Shown here one piece after another: positions 15,692 through 25,379 of a stretch of 64,000 bases of DNA. The position numbers and the translations under genes are program-made. Position 1 is the stretch's first letter; every line of letters begins with the position of its first letter. Source of the stretch: CAVSJJ01 sp963771015 (GTDB lineage: Bacteria; Actinomycetota; Actinomycetes; Actinomycetales; Dermatophilaceae); NCBI GenBank assembly GCA_963771015.1, contig CAVYRN010000007.1, positions 62,001-126,000 of the forward strand, read 5' to 3'. Under the pieces are notes generated by a model that saw nothing but the letters and a program-made list of their open reading frames with translations, was not told the DNA's origin and did no database searches.

Positions 15692-16929
15692 CCGACCCGG
15701 ACCTCTCCCTCGCCGACCTGTACGAGGACCTGCACCGCCATCCCGAGCTGTCCTTCCAGGAGGACCGGACCGCCGACATCGCCGCCCGGAGGCTGGCCGC
15801 GTCGGGCTACGAGACGACGACGGGCGTCGGCCGGACCGGCGTCGTCGGCGTGCTCCGCAACGGCGAGGGGCCCACCGTCCTCGTCCGGGCCGACATGGAC
15901 GGTCTGCCGGTCGAGGAGAAGACCGGCCTGGGCTACGCGAGCACCGACCGAGGCGTCGACCCCGATGGCGCCGAGGTGCCGGTCATGCATGCCTGCGGGC
16001 ACGACATGCACGTCACCTGCCTCCTCGGGGCGGCGGCCCGGCTCGCCGCGGAGCGCGCATCGTGGGCCGGCACCCTCATCCTCGTGCTCCAGCCCGCCGA
16101 GGAGCTCGGCGAGGGGGCCCGGGCGATGCTCGACGACGGCCTCTATGACCGGTTCGGCCGGCCCGACGTCGTCCTCGGCCAGCACGTCGCGCCGCTGCCG
16201 GCGGGGACGCTCGGCCTCCACCCCGGGCCGGCCTTCGCGGCATACGACGCCCTCCGGGTCACGCTCCACGGCAAGGGCGGCCACGGTTCCCGGCCCGAGA
16301 CGTGCATCGACCCCATCGTCATGGCGGCGGCCGTCGTCATGCGGCTGCAGGGCATCGTGTCCCGCGAGATCGCCGGCGGCGACACGGCCGTCATCACCGT
16401 CGGGACGATCCGCGGAGGGACGAAGGTCAACATCATCCCGGACAGCGCCGAGCTGGAGGTCAGCGTCCGGACGTTCGACCCACTGATCCGGGAGCGCGTC
16501 CTCGCGGCCATCGAACGGATCGTCCTCGGCGAGGCCGAGGCGTCCGCGGCGCCCCGGCCGCCGGAGATCGAGACGACGCAGTCCTTCCCCCTGCTGCTCA
16601 ACGACCCGGCGGCCTCCGCCCGGACCAGCGCCGCCCTCGCCGGGGCGTTCGGCGCCGAGCGGGTGTTCGACCCGGGCGCGGTGACGGGCAGCGAGGATGT
16701 CGGGCTGTTCGCCACCGATGCTGGCGTGCCGTGCGTCTACTGGATCCTCGGTGGCGCGGACCCGACGGCCTTCGCCGGGGCCGGGGACGCGGCCGCCATC
16801 GCGCGGGTCGTCGAGGGGCTGCCCTCCAACCACTCCCCGCTCTACGCGCCGACCATCGAGCCGACGATCAGCACCGGTGTCGAGGCCCTCGTCGTCGCGG
16901 CACGGACCTGGCTGGCACCCGCGCCCTGA
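15688..16929 (+). CDS. M20-family amidohydrolase (hippurate hydrolase/AmaA type)
   Basis: A 413-residue metallopeptidase-fold amidohydrolase. The start ATG 15688 overlaps the sulfotransferase stop and has GCAGGAGGAG eight bases upstream. Metal-binding and catalytic segments are present: VRADMDGLPVEE, MHACGHDMHVT, LVLQPAEELGEGA, the GQHVAPLP histidine and SEDVGLF. GKGGHGSRPETCIDPI marks the dimerisation/lid domain. Likely removes an N-acyl group from amino acids or conjugates. The conserved SNHSPLYAP follows near the C-terminus. Substrate not predictable. Confidence 0.88.
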   Translation: MTDPDLSLADLYEDLHRHPELSFQEDRTADIAARRLAASGYETTTGVGRTGVVGVLRNGEGPTVLVRADMDGLPVEEKTGLGYASTDRGVDPDGAEVPVMHACGHDMHVTCLLGAAARLAAERASWAGTLILVLQPAEELGEGARAMLDDGLYDRFGRPDVVLGQHVAPLPAGTLGLHPGPAFAAYDALRVTLHGKGGHGSRPETCIDPIVMAAAVVMRLQGIVSREIAGGDTAVITVGTIRGGTKVNIIPDSAELEVSVRTFDPLIRERVLAAIERIVLGEAEASAAPRPPEIETTQSFPLLLNDPAASARTSAALAGAFGAERVFDPGAVTGSEDVGLFATDAGVPCVYWILGGADPTAFAGAGDAAAIARVVEGLPSNHSPLYAPTIEPTISTGVEALVVAARTWLAPAP

Positions 16930-16955
16930 GTGCGTGAGCCCGCGACCCCGCGACG

Positions 16956-17705
16956 CTACGCGCCCGCCAGGCCGGCCTCGAAGGAGCGGACCCGGTCGAG
17001 GAACTCCGCGGACCGGACGAGATGGGGGTAGTGGCCGAGGTCGGACCACACCTCGACGGTGGCCTGCGGCATCCGGGAGGTGAGCCAGGTCGGGTAGTCC
17101 GGGCCCGGGTCGATCCCGTGGAGGGAGAGGTAGGGACCCCGAACGCCGCCGACGATGCCGGTGACCGTGGCGTCGAGGTCCGCCGGGGTGCTGTCGAGCA
17201 TGACCGACCACACCCCGAGGACGACCTGCTGGTCGAAGCGCCGCAGCGCGGTCAGCCGCTCCCACTCCGGGTCGGGAACGACCCCGCGCAGCGACTCGAA
17301 CAGCGCCGACATGACCATCGGGAAGGCCTCGCCGCGCAGCAGCTCGGCCTGCTGGAGGAGCCCGGCCTGCAGCGGCGCGAGGTCGAGGCTCTGGTCGACG
17401 TTGATGATGCCCCGGTTCTCGAACATCGCCCCGTAGGCCGACGCCACCATGCCCCCCAGGGAGTGGCCGACGACGAGCGGCGGCTCGTCCACCAGCGGGG
17501 CGATGTCGCCCGCCAGGTCGGCCACGCCGTAGGAGTCCGCCATCGGGGACTCGCCATGGCCGCGGAGGTCGACCCGAAGGACCCGGTGATCCCGCGCGAG
17601 CTCCCCGACGAGGGGGTCCCACGTGTGCCGGTTCTCGGTGATCCCGTGGACGAGGACCAGCAGCGGGCCCTGTCCCTGGACGTCGTGCGCGAGCTCCACC
17701 GTCAT
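16956..17705 (-). CDS. Alpha/beta-hydrolase
   Basis: A 249-residue alpha/beta-hydrolase-fold esterase-like enzyme. The oxyanion-hole motif HGITENRHTW is near residue 20, the nucleophile elbow is VVGHSLGGMVAS, and the catalytic His is probably in SDLGHYPHLVRS. A cap domain of about 80 residues lies between. No signal peptide, so it is cytoplasmic. It lies at the 3' side of the ABC-exporter operon but is separated by about 65 bases. Substrate unknown. Confidence 0.85.
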   Translation of the reverse strand: MTVELAHDVQGQGPLLVLVHGITENRHTWDPLVGELARDHRVLRVDLRGHGESPMADSYGVADLAGDIAPLVDEPPLVVGHSLGGMVASAYGAMFENRGIINVDQSLDLAPLQAGLLQQAELLRGEAFPMVMSALFESLRGVVPDPEWERLTALRRFDQQVVLGVWSVMLDSTPADLDATVTGIVGGVRGPYLSLHGIDPGPDYPTWLTSRMPQATVEVWSDLGHYPHLVRSAEFLDRVRSFEAGLAGA

Positions 17706-17769
17706 GGCCGCGGACGCTACCAGGGCACCGACATCCCGGGACAGAGCGCCCCTGGGGTGGCCCGCCGAC

Positions 17770-18414
17770 TCAGCCGAGCCGGCCGTCGTCGAGGGCGAGC
17801 ACCCGGTCGGCCTGGGCCGCCGCCTCGAGGTCGTTCGTCGTCATGACGACGGCGGCCCCGGCGGCGGCTCGGACCCGGAGCAGGCCGAGGACCCGCTCCC
17901 GGTTGTCGTGGTCGAGCTCGGAGGTCGGCTCGTCGGCGAGGAGGACCGGCGTCGCGAGCGCGAGCCCCCGGGCGACGGCCACCCGCTGCTGCTGCCCGCC
18001 GGACAGCTCCTCGACGAGGTGTCCGCGGGAGTCCTCGAGCCCGACCTCCGCCAGGGCCGTGACGGCCCGCCGCTCGGCCTCCTCGCGGTCGACGCCGGCG
18101 GCGAGCAGCGGGACGAGGACGTTCTCGTATGCCGTCAGGGTCGCGGCGAGCGCGTTGCCCTGGGGGATGACGGCGACCCCCAGAGCGACGGTCTGGTCAC
18201 GGTCGCGGACCGTCTCGCCTGCGACGGAGGCCGTGCCCGCGGCGAGCCGGACGAGACCGGCGACCGCGCCGAGGAGGGTCGTCTTGCCGGCCCCGGAGTG
18301 GCCGGTGACCGCGACGAGCTCACCCGGGGCGACCCCGAGGTCCACCCCGTCGAGGGCCCGGACGTCGCCGAAGACGACCGACGCGCCGCGCAGGGCGATG
18401 GCGGGTTCGGTCAC
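17770..18414 (-). CDS. ABC exporter ATPase subunit 1 (H-loop His replaced)
   Basis: A 214-residue ATPase of the LolD/MacB type. Walker A is GHSGAGKTT (38-46), the signature is LSGGQ (137-141) and Walker B is VLLADEPTSE with Glu162. The switch (H-loop) position, usually THD, reads TND (Asn194), so the histidine is missing. The GTG start overlaps the stop of the second ATPase gene (GTGA). It is the last gene of the permease-ATPase-ATPase operon. Together with the altered signature of its partner, this predicts one non-canonical ATP site in the heterodimer. Confidence 0.88.
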   Translation of the reverse strand: MTEPAIALRGASVVFGDVRALDGVDLGVAPGELVAVTGHSGAGKTTLLGAVAGLVRLAAGTASVAGETVRDRDQTVALGVAVIPQGNALAATLTAYENVLVPLLAAGVDREEAERRAVTALAEVGLEDSRGHLVEELSGGQQQRVAVARGLALATPVLLADEPTSELDHDNRERVLGLLRVRAAAGAAVVMTTNDLEAAAQADRVLALDDGRLG

Positions 18415-19271
18415 GGCTCCTCCTCGGGGGCGACGGTGCACTCACGCTCGGGCAGGAGCAGCCACCTGCCGTCCTCCTCGTGGACCCGGACGAGCGAGCC
18501 GGGCGGGAAGACCTCGAGGGCCTGCACCGGGAGCGGCACCGCGCCGTCGGCCGAGACGACGGCATACTCCTGACCCGACCGGCCCTCGGCGCCGACCCGA
18601 CCGTCGCGGATCGTCACCGTGCGCGGCATCCGGGCGGCGACCTCGGGATCGTGGGTGACGAGGACGATCGTCGTCCCGATCTCGGCGTTGACCTGCACCA
18701 TCGCCTCGAGCATCGCGTCTCGGGCGCCGTGGTCGAGCTGGCTCGTCGGCTCGTCGGCGAGGAGCAGCCCGGGCCGCGAGGCGACCGACACCCCGAGGGC
18801 GGCCCGCTGCAGGTCGCCGGGCGTGAGGGAGGCCAGCGGCAGGTCGGCGCGGTCGGCGAGCCCGACGAGGGCGAGGACGACGTCGGCCGACGGCACGTCG
18901 TGACGCCGGGCGCGCGCCGCGCGCTGGGCGAAGGCGATGTTCTCTCGGACGGTGAGGTAGGGAATGAGGTTGCGGGCGGCACCCTGCAGGACGATCCCGA
19001 TGTCGCAGGCGCGGAGCTCGTCGAGCTCGGCCTCGTCCATGGCCGAGACGAGGTGCGGCCCGACGTTGACGACGCCGGCGCTCGGCCGGAGCAGCCCACC
19101 GAGGATGGACAGCAGGGTCGACTTGCCCGACCCGGAGGGGCCGAGCAGCGCGACGATCTCGCCGGGGCCGACGACGAGGTCGACCCCTGACAGCGCCGCC
19201 ACGTCGTGCCCCTCGGTGCGGTAGACGTGGACGATGCCGCGGACCCCGACGGCCAGGGCGCTGTCGCTCAT
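18411..19271 (-). CDS. ABC exporter ATPase subunit 2 (degenerate signature)
   Basis: A 286-residue ATPase with Walker A LGPSGSGKST (43-52), Walker B LLLADEPTSQ with Glu174, and a normal H-loop VTHD (His207). The signature normally reading LSGGQ is LTPGD (149-153), so this subunit cannot supply a canonical signature to the opposite site. About 65 residues after the ATPase core form a small beta-rich tail (EYAVVSADGAVPLPVQ and onward) not usual in the family. The ATG overlaps the permease stop (ATGA). Likely pairs with subunit 1. Confidence 0.87.
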   Translation of the reverse strand: MSDSALAVGVRGIVHVYRTEGHDVAALSGVDLVVGPGEIVALLGPSGSGKSTLLSILGGLLRPSAGVVNVGPHLVSAMDEAELDELRACDIGIVLQGAARNLIPYLTVRENIAFAQRAARARRHDVPSADVVLALVGLADRADLPLASLTPGDLQRAALGVSVASRPGLLLADEPTSQLDHGARDAMLEAMVQVNAEIGTTIVLVTHDPEVAARMPRTVTIRDGRVGAEGRSGQEYAVVSADGAVPLPVQALEVFPPGSLVRVHEEDGRWLLLPERECTVAPEEEP

Positions 19272-22200
19272 AGCGACTCCTGGATCCGCTCGACGCCGGC
19301 CCGGCCGACGAGCCATCGGGCGAGGAACAGCCCGGTGCCGAGGAAGACCGCCAGCGCCAGCGCGGTGCCGATCCCGACCGCGGCCCAGGACGGGGAGAGG
19401 TCGGGGACCGGGACCGGCGGCGGGGCCAGGTCGAACAACGGCAGCAACGGCATGGCGACGACCCCGCCGCCGAGCCCGCACAACGCCCCGACGACGACCC
19501 CGGCGACGGCGATGCCGCCGTGCTCGAGCCGCATGGCGCGGCCGAGGACGCGCTTCGGCACGCCGGAGACGCGCAGCGCCGCCAGGTCGCGGGCCGTGCG
19601 CCGCCAGGCCGTGAGCGTGACGACGACCATGACGAGGGCGCCGATGAGGATGGCGATCGCCGCGCCCACGAGGCCGAGGGCGAAGCCCCAGGCCGTGGCC
19701 GACTCGTCGTACGCCGCCTTGAGCGCGGTATACGACCGGGACCGGACGACCTCCACCCCGGCACCGGCCAGGGCCGAGCGGACCCGCCCCACGACCGTCG
19801 GGTCCTCGGTGTCGACCCACACCTCGAGCGACCCCGTGGGGGGGATGGACCCGCCGAGCCGCAGGAGGGTGTCGAGGTTGACGAGGGCACCGCGGTCGCC
19901 GACCTCGGGGAGCGCCGGCACCCGGACGGCCGCCTGCGCCGGCGTGGGGATCCCGGCAAGGTTCTGGATGTCGAAGCCGTTGGGGTCGGCGCCGGCCGGT
20001 GGCGCGCCGGCCAGCACGACGGGCAGGGTCACCGGGACGTCGGCGTACCGGGTGGTCAGCTTCGCCCCCTGGTCGCTGACGAGGAGGTCGACGTCCCCGC
20101 CAGCCCGGGTCGAGGTCACCTCGAGCCGCTCCCCGAGGTCGCTCGACCCCGCGTGCCACGTCGCGCCGTCGCCGAGGTCCAGGGCGGCGCCGTCGAGGGC
20201 CAGGTGGGACAACGTCAGGGTCCCGACCGCCGAGCCCTGGCCGGTGATCTGGGCGCGGGCCCACAGGCCGTCCAGGCGACAGACCGACGAGCAGAGCAAC
20301 GGGGCCGAGAACCGGGCCGAGCCGTCCCTGCGGACCGGCAGGGCCGCGAGGTGCCGGGTCAGCTGCTGGCCCTGCGGCGAGGTGATGGTGAACCCGACCT
20401 CGATCTCGGCGCCGCGGGGGACGGCTCCCGAGACGTTGTCGACGGACCACCGCAGCGTGCCCGTCACCGTTCCGTCGTGGAGCTCGACGGTCGGCACCGT
20501 GGGCGGAGCCAGCGCCGTGACGTCGACGGGGGGCTGGCCGGGCGGGGCGTAGGCGACCCGGCCGAGGTCGGCGGGCCGCATGGCCAGCGTTGCCGTGCTC
20601 GTCGCGTCCTGGGGTCGGACGACCGCGACCGGAGCCACCCGAGCGGCCAGGTCGCCCAGCCCGTCGACGGCGTGGACGACGGTGGACGGGTTCGTCGCGT
20701 CGGTGACCAGGACGGTGGGCGCACCGACCTCGAGGCGGGTCCGCTCGTCCCGGTTGCGGTCGGCGACGACGGCGGCGTCGGCGGCGAAGACGGTCATGGC
20801 CGTCGTCATCGACACGACGACGAGGAGCCAGCGCAGCGCGGGTCGGCGGGCGGCGGCGAGCGCCGCGAGGGACACCGACAGCCGGCCGCGGCCGAGCCGC
20901 CGGGCCCCCCACCGGACGACCGTGCCGGACACGACGGCCGCGCCGACACCGCCGGCGGCGAGGGCGAGCAGGACGGGGGTGAGCACGGCCAGCGGCCCGG
21001 AGACCGACCCCGATGCCAGCCCGACGACGCCGACGACGGCGAGGGCCACGATGACCGCGTCGACCGGTCCGAGCCGGACGGCCCCGACCGCGGGACGGAC
21101 GGCCCGGAGCAGCGAGGGGACCGGCTCACGCAGGACCGGGCGGGCGGCGGCATACACCGCGACCAGGCTGACCGCGAAGGCGAGGACGAGGGCGACACCG
21201 GACAGCCACGGCACCTCGAACGGGATGCCGGGAGGCAGGACGGCCCGCGCGCCCAGCCCGGCGAGGGCGGCGAGCCCCACCCCGATCGGAAGGCCGACCG
21301 TGACGACCGCACCGAGCTCGGTCATGACGAGCCACCGGGTGGCCGCCCGGCTGCGGCCCCTCAGCCGGGCCAGGGCGATCTCGCGGCGCCGCTGCTCGAC
21401 GGCGGCCTGGGCGACGACGACGAGGACGGAGGCGGTGAGCAGGGCCAGCTGGGCCGCGACGACCGGGACGAGGAAGCGCACCTGGGCCTGTCCGCCGCGT
21501 ATCGACGTGACGATCCGTGCGATCGGGGTGTCGAGCGTGACGCCGGCCGTCGCCGGGAGGTGAGCGAACGCCGCGTCGGCCCGGGTGAGCGAGTCGAGGG
21601 TGAACGCCGTCCGCTCCAGCGGGTACTGGAGGGCGACCCCGACCTCCTCGGTCCATCCCCGGGCGAAGGTCGTCGGTGCGGTGATGAGGTCGTCGACGCC
21701 GGGCACGGTGTCGCCCCCATAGGCGATGGGGATGCCGGAGATCCCCATCGGGCTGAGCCGCAACCAGTACCCGGGGTCCTCGACGACCCCGTAGACGCCG
21801 ACGACGGTCAGCTCGCCGGGCGGGTCGACACCACTGGCGGTGTCGGTGCCCTCCGCGCCCTGCCGCGCGCCGACGGTGAGCACCGTCCCCGGCGCCCACC
21901 CCCACGCCGCGGCGTCGGCGGTCGAGACCATGACCTCGTTGCCCGCGGTCGCGCAACGGCCGGACGTGATCGTCAGGTGGTCGCACACGTCGTCGCGGGC
22001 GAACACCCGCACCGGTGACGGCTTCGCGGCCGGCCGGGTTCGGACCTCGGTGAGCAGGGTGCTCGAGCCGATCCCGTGGGGGAAGAACGGCGCCGCCCCG
22101 GCGGGGAGGAACTGCGCCAGACCGCCGGGAGCCAGGCCCGGGTCGTGCGGCTGTTTCGTGGCCCGGATCGTCACGGCGGTGTCGGCAGGATGAGCATGCG

Positions 22201-22348
22201 ACAGGGACGCCCGCAGCAGCCCCTGTTCCATCGCGCGGGCGATGATCGGTGCCGAGACGAGGCAGCCCGCGGTGAGCGCCGAGAGCGCGGCGAGTGCCAC
22301 CGACTGCCCCAGCCGCGAGCGCACGGCTCGCCAGAGCTGACCAGTCAC
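19268..22348 (-). CDS. FtsX/MacB-type ABC transporter permease, double-length
   Basis: A 1026-residue permease. The first transmembrane helix (VALAALSALTAGCLVSAPII) precedes a large extracytoplasmic domain of about 260 residues, then a three-helix FtsX-like bundle (QLALLTASVLVVVAQA onward). A central membrane region (VIVALAVVGVVGLASG), a second external domain and a C-terminal bundle ending in LALAVFLGTGLFLARWLV follow. One such double permease can partner two different ATPases. These transporters usually move lipoproteins, lipids or peptides out of the membrane rather than small solutes. The upstream NarL-type two-component system may control it. Confidence 0.85.
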   Translation of the reverse strand: MTGQLWRAVRSRLGQSVALAALSALTAGCLVSAPIIARAMEQGLLRASLSHAHPADTAVTIRATKQPHDPGLAPGGLAQFLPAGAAPFFPHGIGSSTLLTEVRTRPAAKPSPVRVFARDDVCDHLTITSGRCATAGNEVMVSTADAAAWGWAPGTVLTVGARQGAEGTDTASGVDPPGELTVVGVYGVVEDPGYWLRLSPMGISGIPIAYGGDTVPGVDDLITAPTTFARGWTEEVGVALQYPLERTAFTLDSLTRADAAFAHLPATAGVTLDTPIARIVTSIRGGQAQVRFLVPVVAAQLALLTASVLVVVAQAAVEQRRREIALARLRGRSRAATRWLVMTELGAVVTVGLPIGVGLAALAGLGARAVLPPGIPFEVPWLSGVALVLAFAVSLVAVYAAARPVLREPVPSLLRAVRPAVGAVRLGPVDAVIVALAVVGVVGLASGSVSGPLAVLTPVLLALAAGGVGAAVVSGTVVRWGARRLGRGRLSVSLAALAAARRPALRWLLVVVSMTTAMTVFAADAAVVADRNRDERTRLEVGAPTVLVTDATNPSTVVHAVDGLGDLAARVAPVAVVRPQDATSTATLAMRPADLGRVAYAPPGQPPVDVTALAPPTVPTVELHDGTVTGTLRWSVDNVSGAVPRGAEIEVGFTITSPQGQQLTRHLAALPVRRDGSARFSAPLLCSSVCRLDGLWARAQITGQGSAVGTLTLSHLALDGAALDLGDGATWHAGSSDLGERLEVTSTRAGGDVDLLVSDQGAKLTTRYADVPVTLPVVLAGAPPAGADPNGFDIQNLAGIPTPAQAAVRVPALPEVGDRGALVNLDTLLRLGGSIPPTGSLEVWVDTEDPTVVGRVRSALAGAGVEVVRSRSYTALKAAYDESATAWGFALGLVGAAIAILIGALVMVVVTLTAWRRTARDLAALRVSGVPKRVLGRAMRLEHGGIAVAGVVVGALCGLGGGVVAMPLLPLFDLAPPPVPVPDLSPSWAAVGIGTALALAVFLGTGLFLARWLVGRAGVERIQESL

Positions 22349-22453
22349 CTGCTGCCCGTTCCCTCAATGTCGGTATGCCGCCCCGACCCTAGACCGGGAC
22401 CGGGCGGGCCCGACACTACCGCCGCGCCCTCGGGTCGCACGGGGTGATGCCGC

Positions 22454-23140
22454 TCACCCGGCGGGCGTCGTCGGCGGCCCCAGCCACCCCGTGGACCGTG
22501 CCCGGGCGACCGCGGCGAGCTGGGTGCCCACCCCCAGCTTGGTGAGGATCCCCCGCACCTGGGTCCGCACGGTGGCCTCGGACACCCGCCGCTCCCTGGC
22601 GATGGACTCGACGCTGCGCCCCTCGGCCAGCTCCCGCAGCACCTGCTGCTCCCGTGGGCTGAGCCGTTCGAAGGGCGCGAGCCGGGCCTGCTCGTCGGTC
22701 CGCCGGCGACGCAGCAGTGCCACCAGCTCGAACCGCTCGACATCGCCCAGGACGGCCCGGCCGGCCAGGAGGTCGCGGACGGCGGCCAGGAGCGACTCGA
22801 AGGGCACGGACTTGAGCCGGTATCCCGCCGCACCCGCCTCGACCGCCCCGGCGACCCGGGCCCGGTCCGTCGTCCCGGTGACGACGAGCACCTCGCTGCC
22901 GAGCGCCGCGATGGGCTCGATGAGCGCCGTCCCGTCGCCGACCGGGGGACCCAGCTCGAGGTCGAGGAGGACGACGCGCGGCCGGTGGTGCTCGACGGCT
23001 CCGAGGATGGCGCCGTGCGAGTCCGGCGCAACGCTGTCGGTGACAATGCCCTCGGCGTCCAGCGCGGCCCGCAGTGTCTGGGCCAGCAGCTCGTGGTCCT
23101 CGACGACGAGGACCGCAACCGAGGTCCCGGCGTCCGTCAC
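22454..23140 (-). CDS. NarL/LuxR-family response regulator
   Basis: A 228-residue response regulator: receiver domain at about 8-125 (VVEDHELLAQTL, phospho-acceptor in VVLLDLELG, Lys in YRLKSVPF) and a C-terminal LuxR helix-turn-helix at about 165-215 (RLSPREQQVLRELAEGRS, then SEATVRTQVRGILTKLGV). The start overlaps the sensor-kinase stop by four bases. The permease gene follows after about 105 bases on the same strand, so the ABC exporter is its likely target. Confidence 0.9.
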   Translation of the reverse strand: MTDAGTSVAVLVVEDHELLAQTLRAALDAEGIVTDSVAPDSHGAILGAVEHHRPRVVLLDLELGPPVGDGTALIEPIAALGSEVLVVTGTTDRARVAGAVEAGAAGYRLKSVPFESLLAAVRDLLAGRAVLGDVERFELVALLRRRRTDEQARLAPFERLSPREQQVLRELAEGRSVESIARERRVSEATVRTQVRGILTKLGVGTQLAAVARARSTGWLGPPTTPAG

Positions 23141-24648
23141 GGATGAGCCTGGGGGCCCGGCAGCGAGAGGACGAAGCGGGCACCCCCACCCGGTCGCGAC
23201 GTCGCCGTCAGCTCGCCCCCCTGGGCCCGGACCAGGCGCCTGGCGACGTCGAGCCCGAGGCCGGTGCCGGCCCCCGGACCGGCAGCGATGCCGCGGCCGA
23301 ACACCCCGTCGCCGAGGTCGCCGGGGAGCCCCGGCCCCCGGTCGTCGACGTAGATCCGGGTCACCCCGCCGTCCTCGTCGCCGTGCACGCTCACCGCACT
23401 GTCCGGGGCGTGGGCCCGCGCGTTGGCCAGGAGGTTGGCGACGGCGTGGGCGAGGTCATCGGGTCGGGCGAGGGCACGCAACCCGTCCAGGTCGCACCGG
23501 ACGACGCCCCCCTGCTGTCCCCAGGTCCGGGCCACCGGGGCGACGACCTCGGCCACCGAGAGCTCCTCCACCACCCCTGGGCCGACGCCGTCGATGAGCC
23601 GGTTCAACCGGCCGAGCTCGGTGTCCATGGCCTCGCGCAGCCGATGCGTGTCGGCGGGATCCATCCCGGCACCCACCCGGTCCAGGGTGGCCAGGCCGGC
23701 CCGCAGGGCACAGATCATCGAGCGGGCGTCGTGGACGAGGTCGGAGCGCTGGGACTCCACGGCGGCGAGCAGGCGCTCGGACTCGACAAGGGCGTCGCTC
23801 GCGCTGTGCAGGGCCCGGTCCTGCCCCACCAGCGCATCGCGTGCGTCGATGCCGGCGTTGAGGAGCGAGACGAGCCCGGCGAGCAGCATCAACGCGGCGA
23901 CCGAGAGGGTCCACGCCCACTGACCGGAGTCGGCCACCGCCGCCCGCACCAGCCCGGCCACGGCGAGGAGGACCATGGCCAGGGCGGTCCACCGCGCGGA
24001 TGCCGAGCGCTCCTCCCGGCCCGCGCGCAGGCTGAGGACGGCGAGCGCCAGCCACACCACCGCGGCCCCCGCGTCGAGTCCGACAGAGGTCCCCACCGAG
24101 GACGCGAAGGCCGGGTGGCTGCGGTCGGCGAGCGCGGCCCCGGAGAACACCACGACGGTGCCGAGCACGCCCAGGACGGCCAGCCAGGCGGGCTGGGGCG
24201 TCCACTCCAGCCGCACGAGCCCGATCGCCGGGGCCAGCAGGCCCGAGACCACGGCGACGACGACGACCCGGGTCAGGCTGGCCGGCACGCTCGAGGTCGA
24301 GGTGGCCACCATCAGCCGAGCGGCCAGGGCCATCGGGACGCCGGAGACGGCGAGGACGAGCAGGGCCGCGGAGCCGGCGGCGGCATACGCGTCTCCGGTC
24401 ACCCGCCAGGTGGTGTAGCGGAGCATCCCCGCCCCGAAGAACAGGGCGGTCGCGACGACGCTGAGCGTGTCGGCGGCGGGGCGCAGCGCGATGCCGCGCG
24501 CCGCGTCACCGGCGACGACCTCGACGAGGAAGGCGACGACGAGCGCCCCGACCAGGGCGGCGAGGGCCGTCCAGTACGGCTGCTCGGAGCGGGCGACGGC
24601 GCTCGGGCAGGACAGCACCGTCGGTGACCGATACGTCTCCCCATGCAC
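23137..24648 (-). CDS. Sensor histidine kinase
   Basis: A 503-residue membrane kinase. Roughly eight hydrophobic segments fill residues 25-275, with no large external domain, suggesting it senses the membrane or an embedded ligand. The phospho-acceptor His is in SDLVHDARSMICALRAGL; ATP-binding boxes are NLLANARAHAP (N), DDRGPGLPGD (G1) and GTGLGLDVARR (G2). It is co-translated with the NarL-type regulator (ATGA). Its start lies 44 bases after the stop of the broken signal-peptidase gene. Start codon not supported by a strong ribosome-binding site. Confidence 0.87.
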   Translation of the reverse strand: MHGETYRSPTVLSCPSAVARSEQPYWTALAALVGALVVAFLVEVVAGDAARGIALRPAADTLSVVATALFFGAGMLRYTTWRVTGDAYAAAGSAALLVLAVSGVPMALAARLMVATSTSSVPASLTRVVVVAVVSGLLAPAIGLVRLEWTPQPAWLAVLGVLGTVVVFSGAALADRSHPAFASSVGTSVGLDAGAAVVWLALAVLSLRAGREERSASARWTALAMVLLAVAGLVRAAVADSGQWAWTLSVAALMLLAGLVSLLNAGIDARDALVGQDRALHSASDALVESERLLAAVESQRSDLVHDARSMICALRAGLATLDRVGAGMDPADTHRLREAMDTELGRLNRLIDGVGPGVVEELSVAEVVAPVARTWGQQGGVVRCDLDGLRALARPDDLAHAVANLLANARAHAPDSAVSVHGDEDGGVTRIYVDDRGPGLPGDLGDGVFGRGIAAGPGAGTGLGLDVARRLVRAQGGELTATSRPGGGARFVLSLPGPQAHP

Positions 24649-24692
24649 GCCGGCTACCCCCGCGCCTCACGCTCTCCCCTGGCATTGGCACC

Positions 24693-25254
24693 TTAGCCCA
24701 CGGGACCGCCACTCAGTAAGGGGTGCGCCGCCGCAGACTCGGGCCGCGCCGGGGACCGGTGCCGCGGCTCCTCGCTCGCTGCCGCCCCCTCGTCGGGGAA
24801 GAAGACCCGCCACAGCAGGACCAGGCCGAGGACCGTCGTGACGAGCGAGGCCAGGCCCGCGGGCTGCTTGAGGTAGACCAGCACGTACCCCGCGCGGGGC
24901 AGCAGGCGTGACCTGTGTGCCGACGACCTGTGACAGATGCAGGGTCCACGGGTCGACGGTGCGGTTCGCGTCGCCCTTCGTATGCACGATGTCGCCTGAG
25001 GACGAGGCGACGCGGTGGGTGACCACCGTGTCCGGACCCGACGGGTATCTGAACGTCACGATCTCGCCCGGGTGGACCGAGGCGGGAGCGGGCGCATCGA
25101 GCACCGCATCACCCGGGCGCAGCGTCGGCTCCATCGACCCCGTGTGGACGATGTAGAGCCGGTACCCCTGGTGCCAGGCGAGGCCGCTTCCCACGACCAC
25201 CGCCACCGCCATCAGCGTGACGACGCCGAGAGCCAGCCGCCGGATCACCTTCAC
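24693..25254 (-). pseudogene. sipW: SipW-type signal peptidase I, frameshifted
   Basis: Reads as an ER-type (SipW-like) signal peptidase: a GTG start after GGGAGGGGGG, a membrane anchor, the catalytic Ser in VHTGSMEPTL, the His of VVTHRVA in place of the usual Lys, and HTKGDANRTVDPW. Near 24895-24910 the frame breaks: after QVVGTQV the sequence continues in another frame as RLLPRAGYVLVYLKQPAG and the C-terminal membrane helix TTVLGLVLLWRVFF. Both halves are well conserved, so a single indel or an assembly error explains it. It lies next to its likely substrate gene, which is also frameshifted. Confidence 0.75.
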
Positions 25255-25379
25255 GTGCCCCCCTCCCATCAGGACGGGTGTCTGCGTGCTGGGACGCGGC
25301 AGAGCGGATGTCCCAGCACCAGAACCATCACGTCACCGAACCACGTTGGTTCGAGACCGGTCGGGCGCCGGTCAGAAGT

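Noticed and set aside
19520..22018. 832-residue plus-strand frame opposite the ABC permease
   Set aside because: Composition is Asp/Gly/Arg/Pro-rich without hydrophobic periodicity; the minus strand encodes a clear permease with family motifs.
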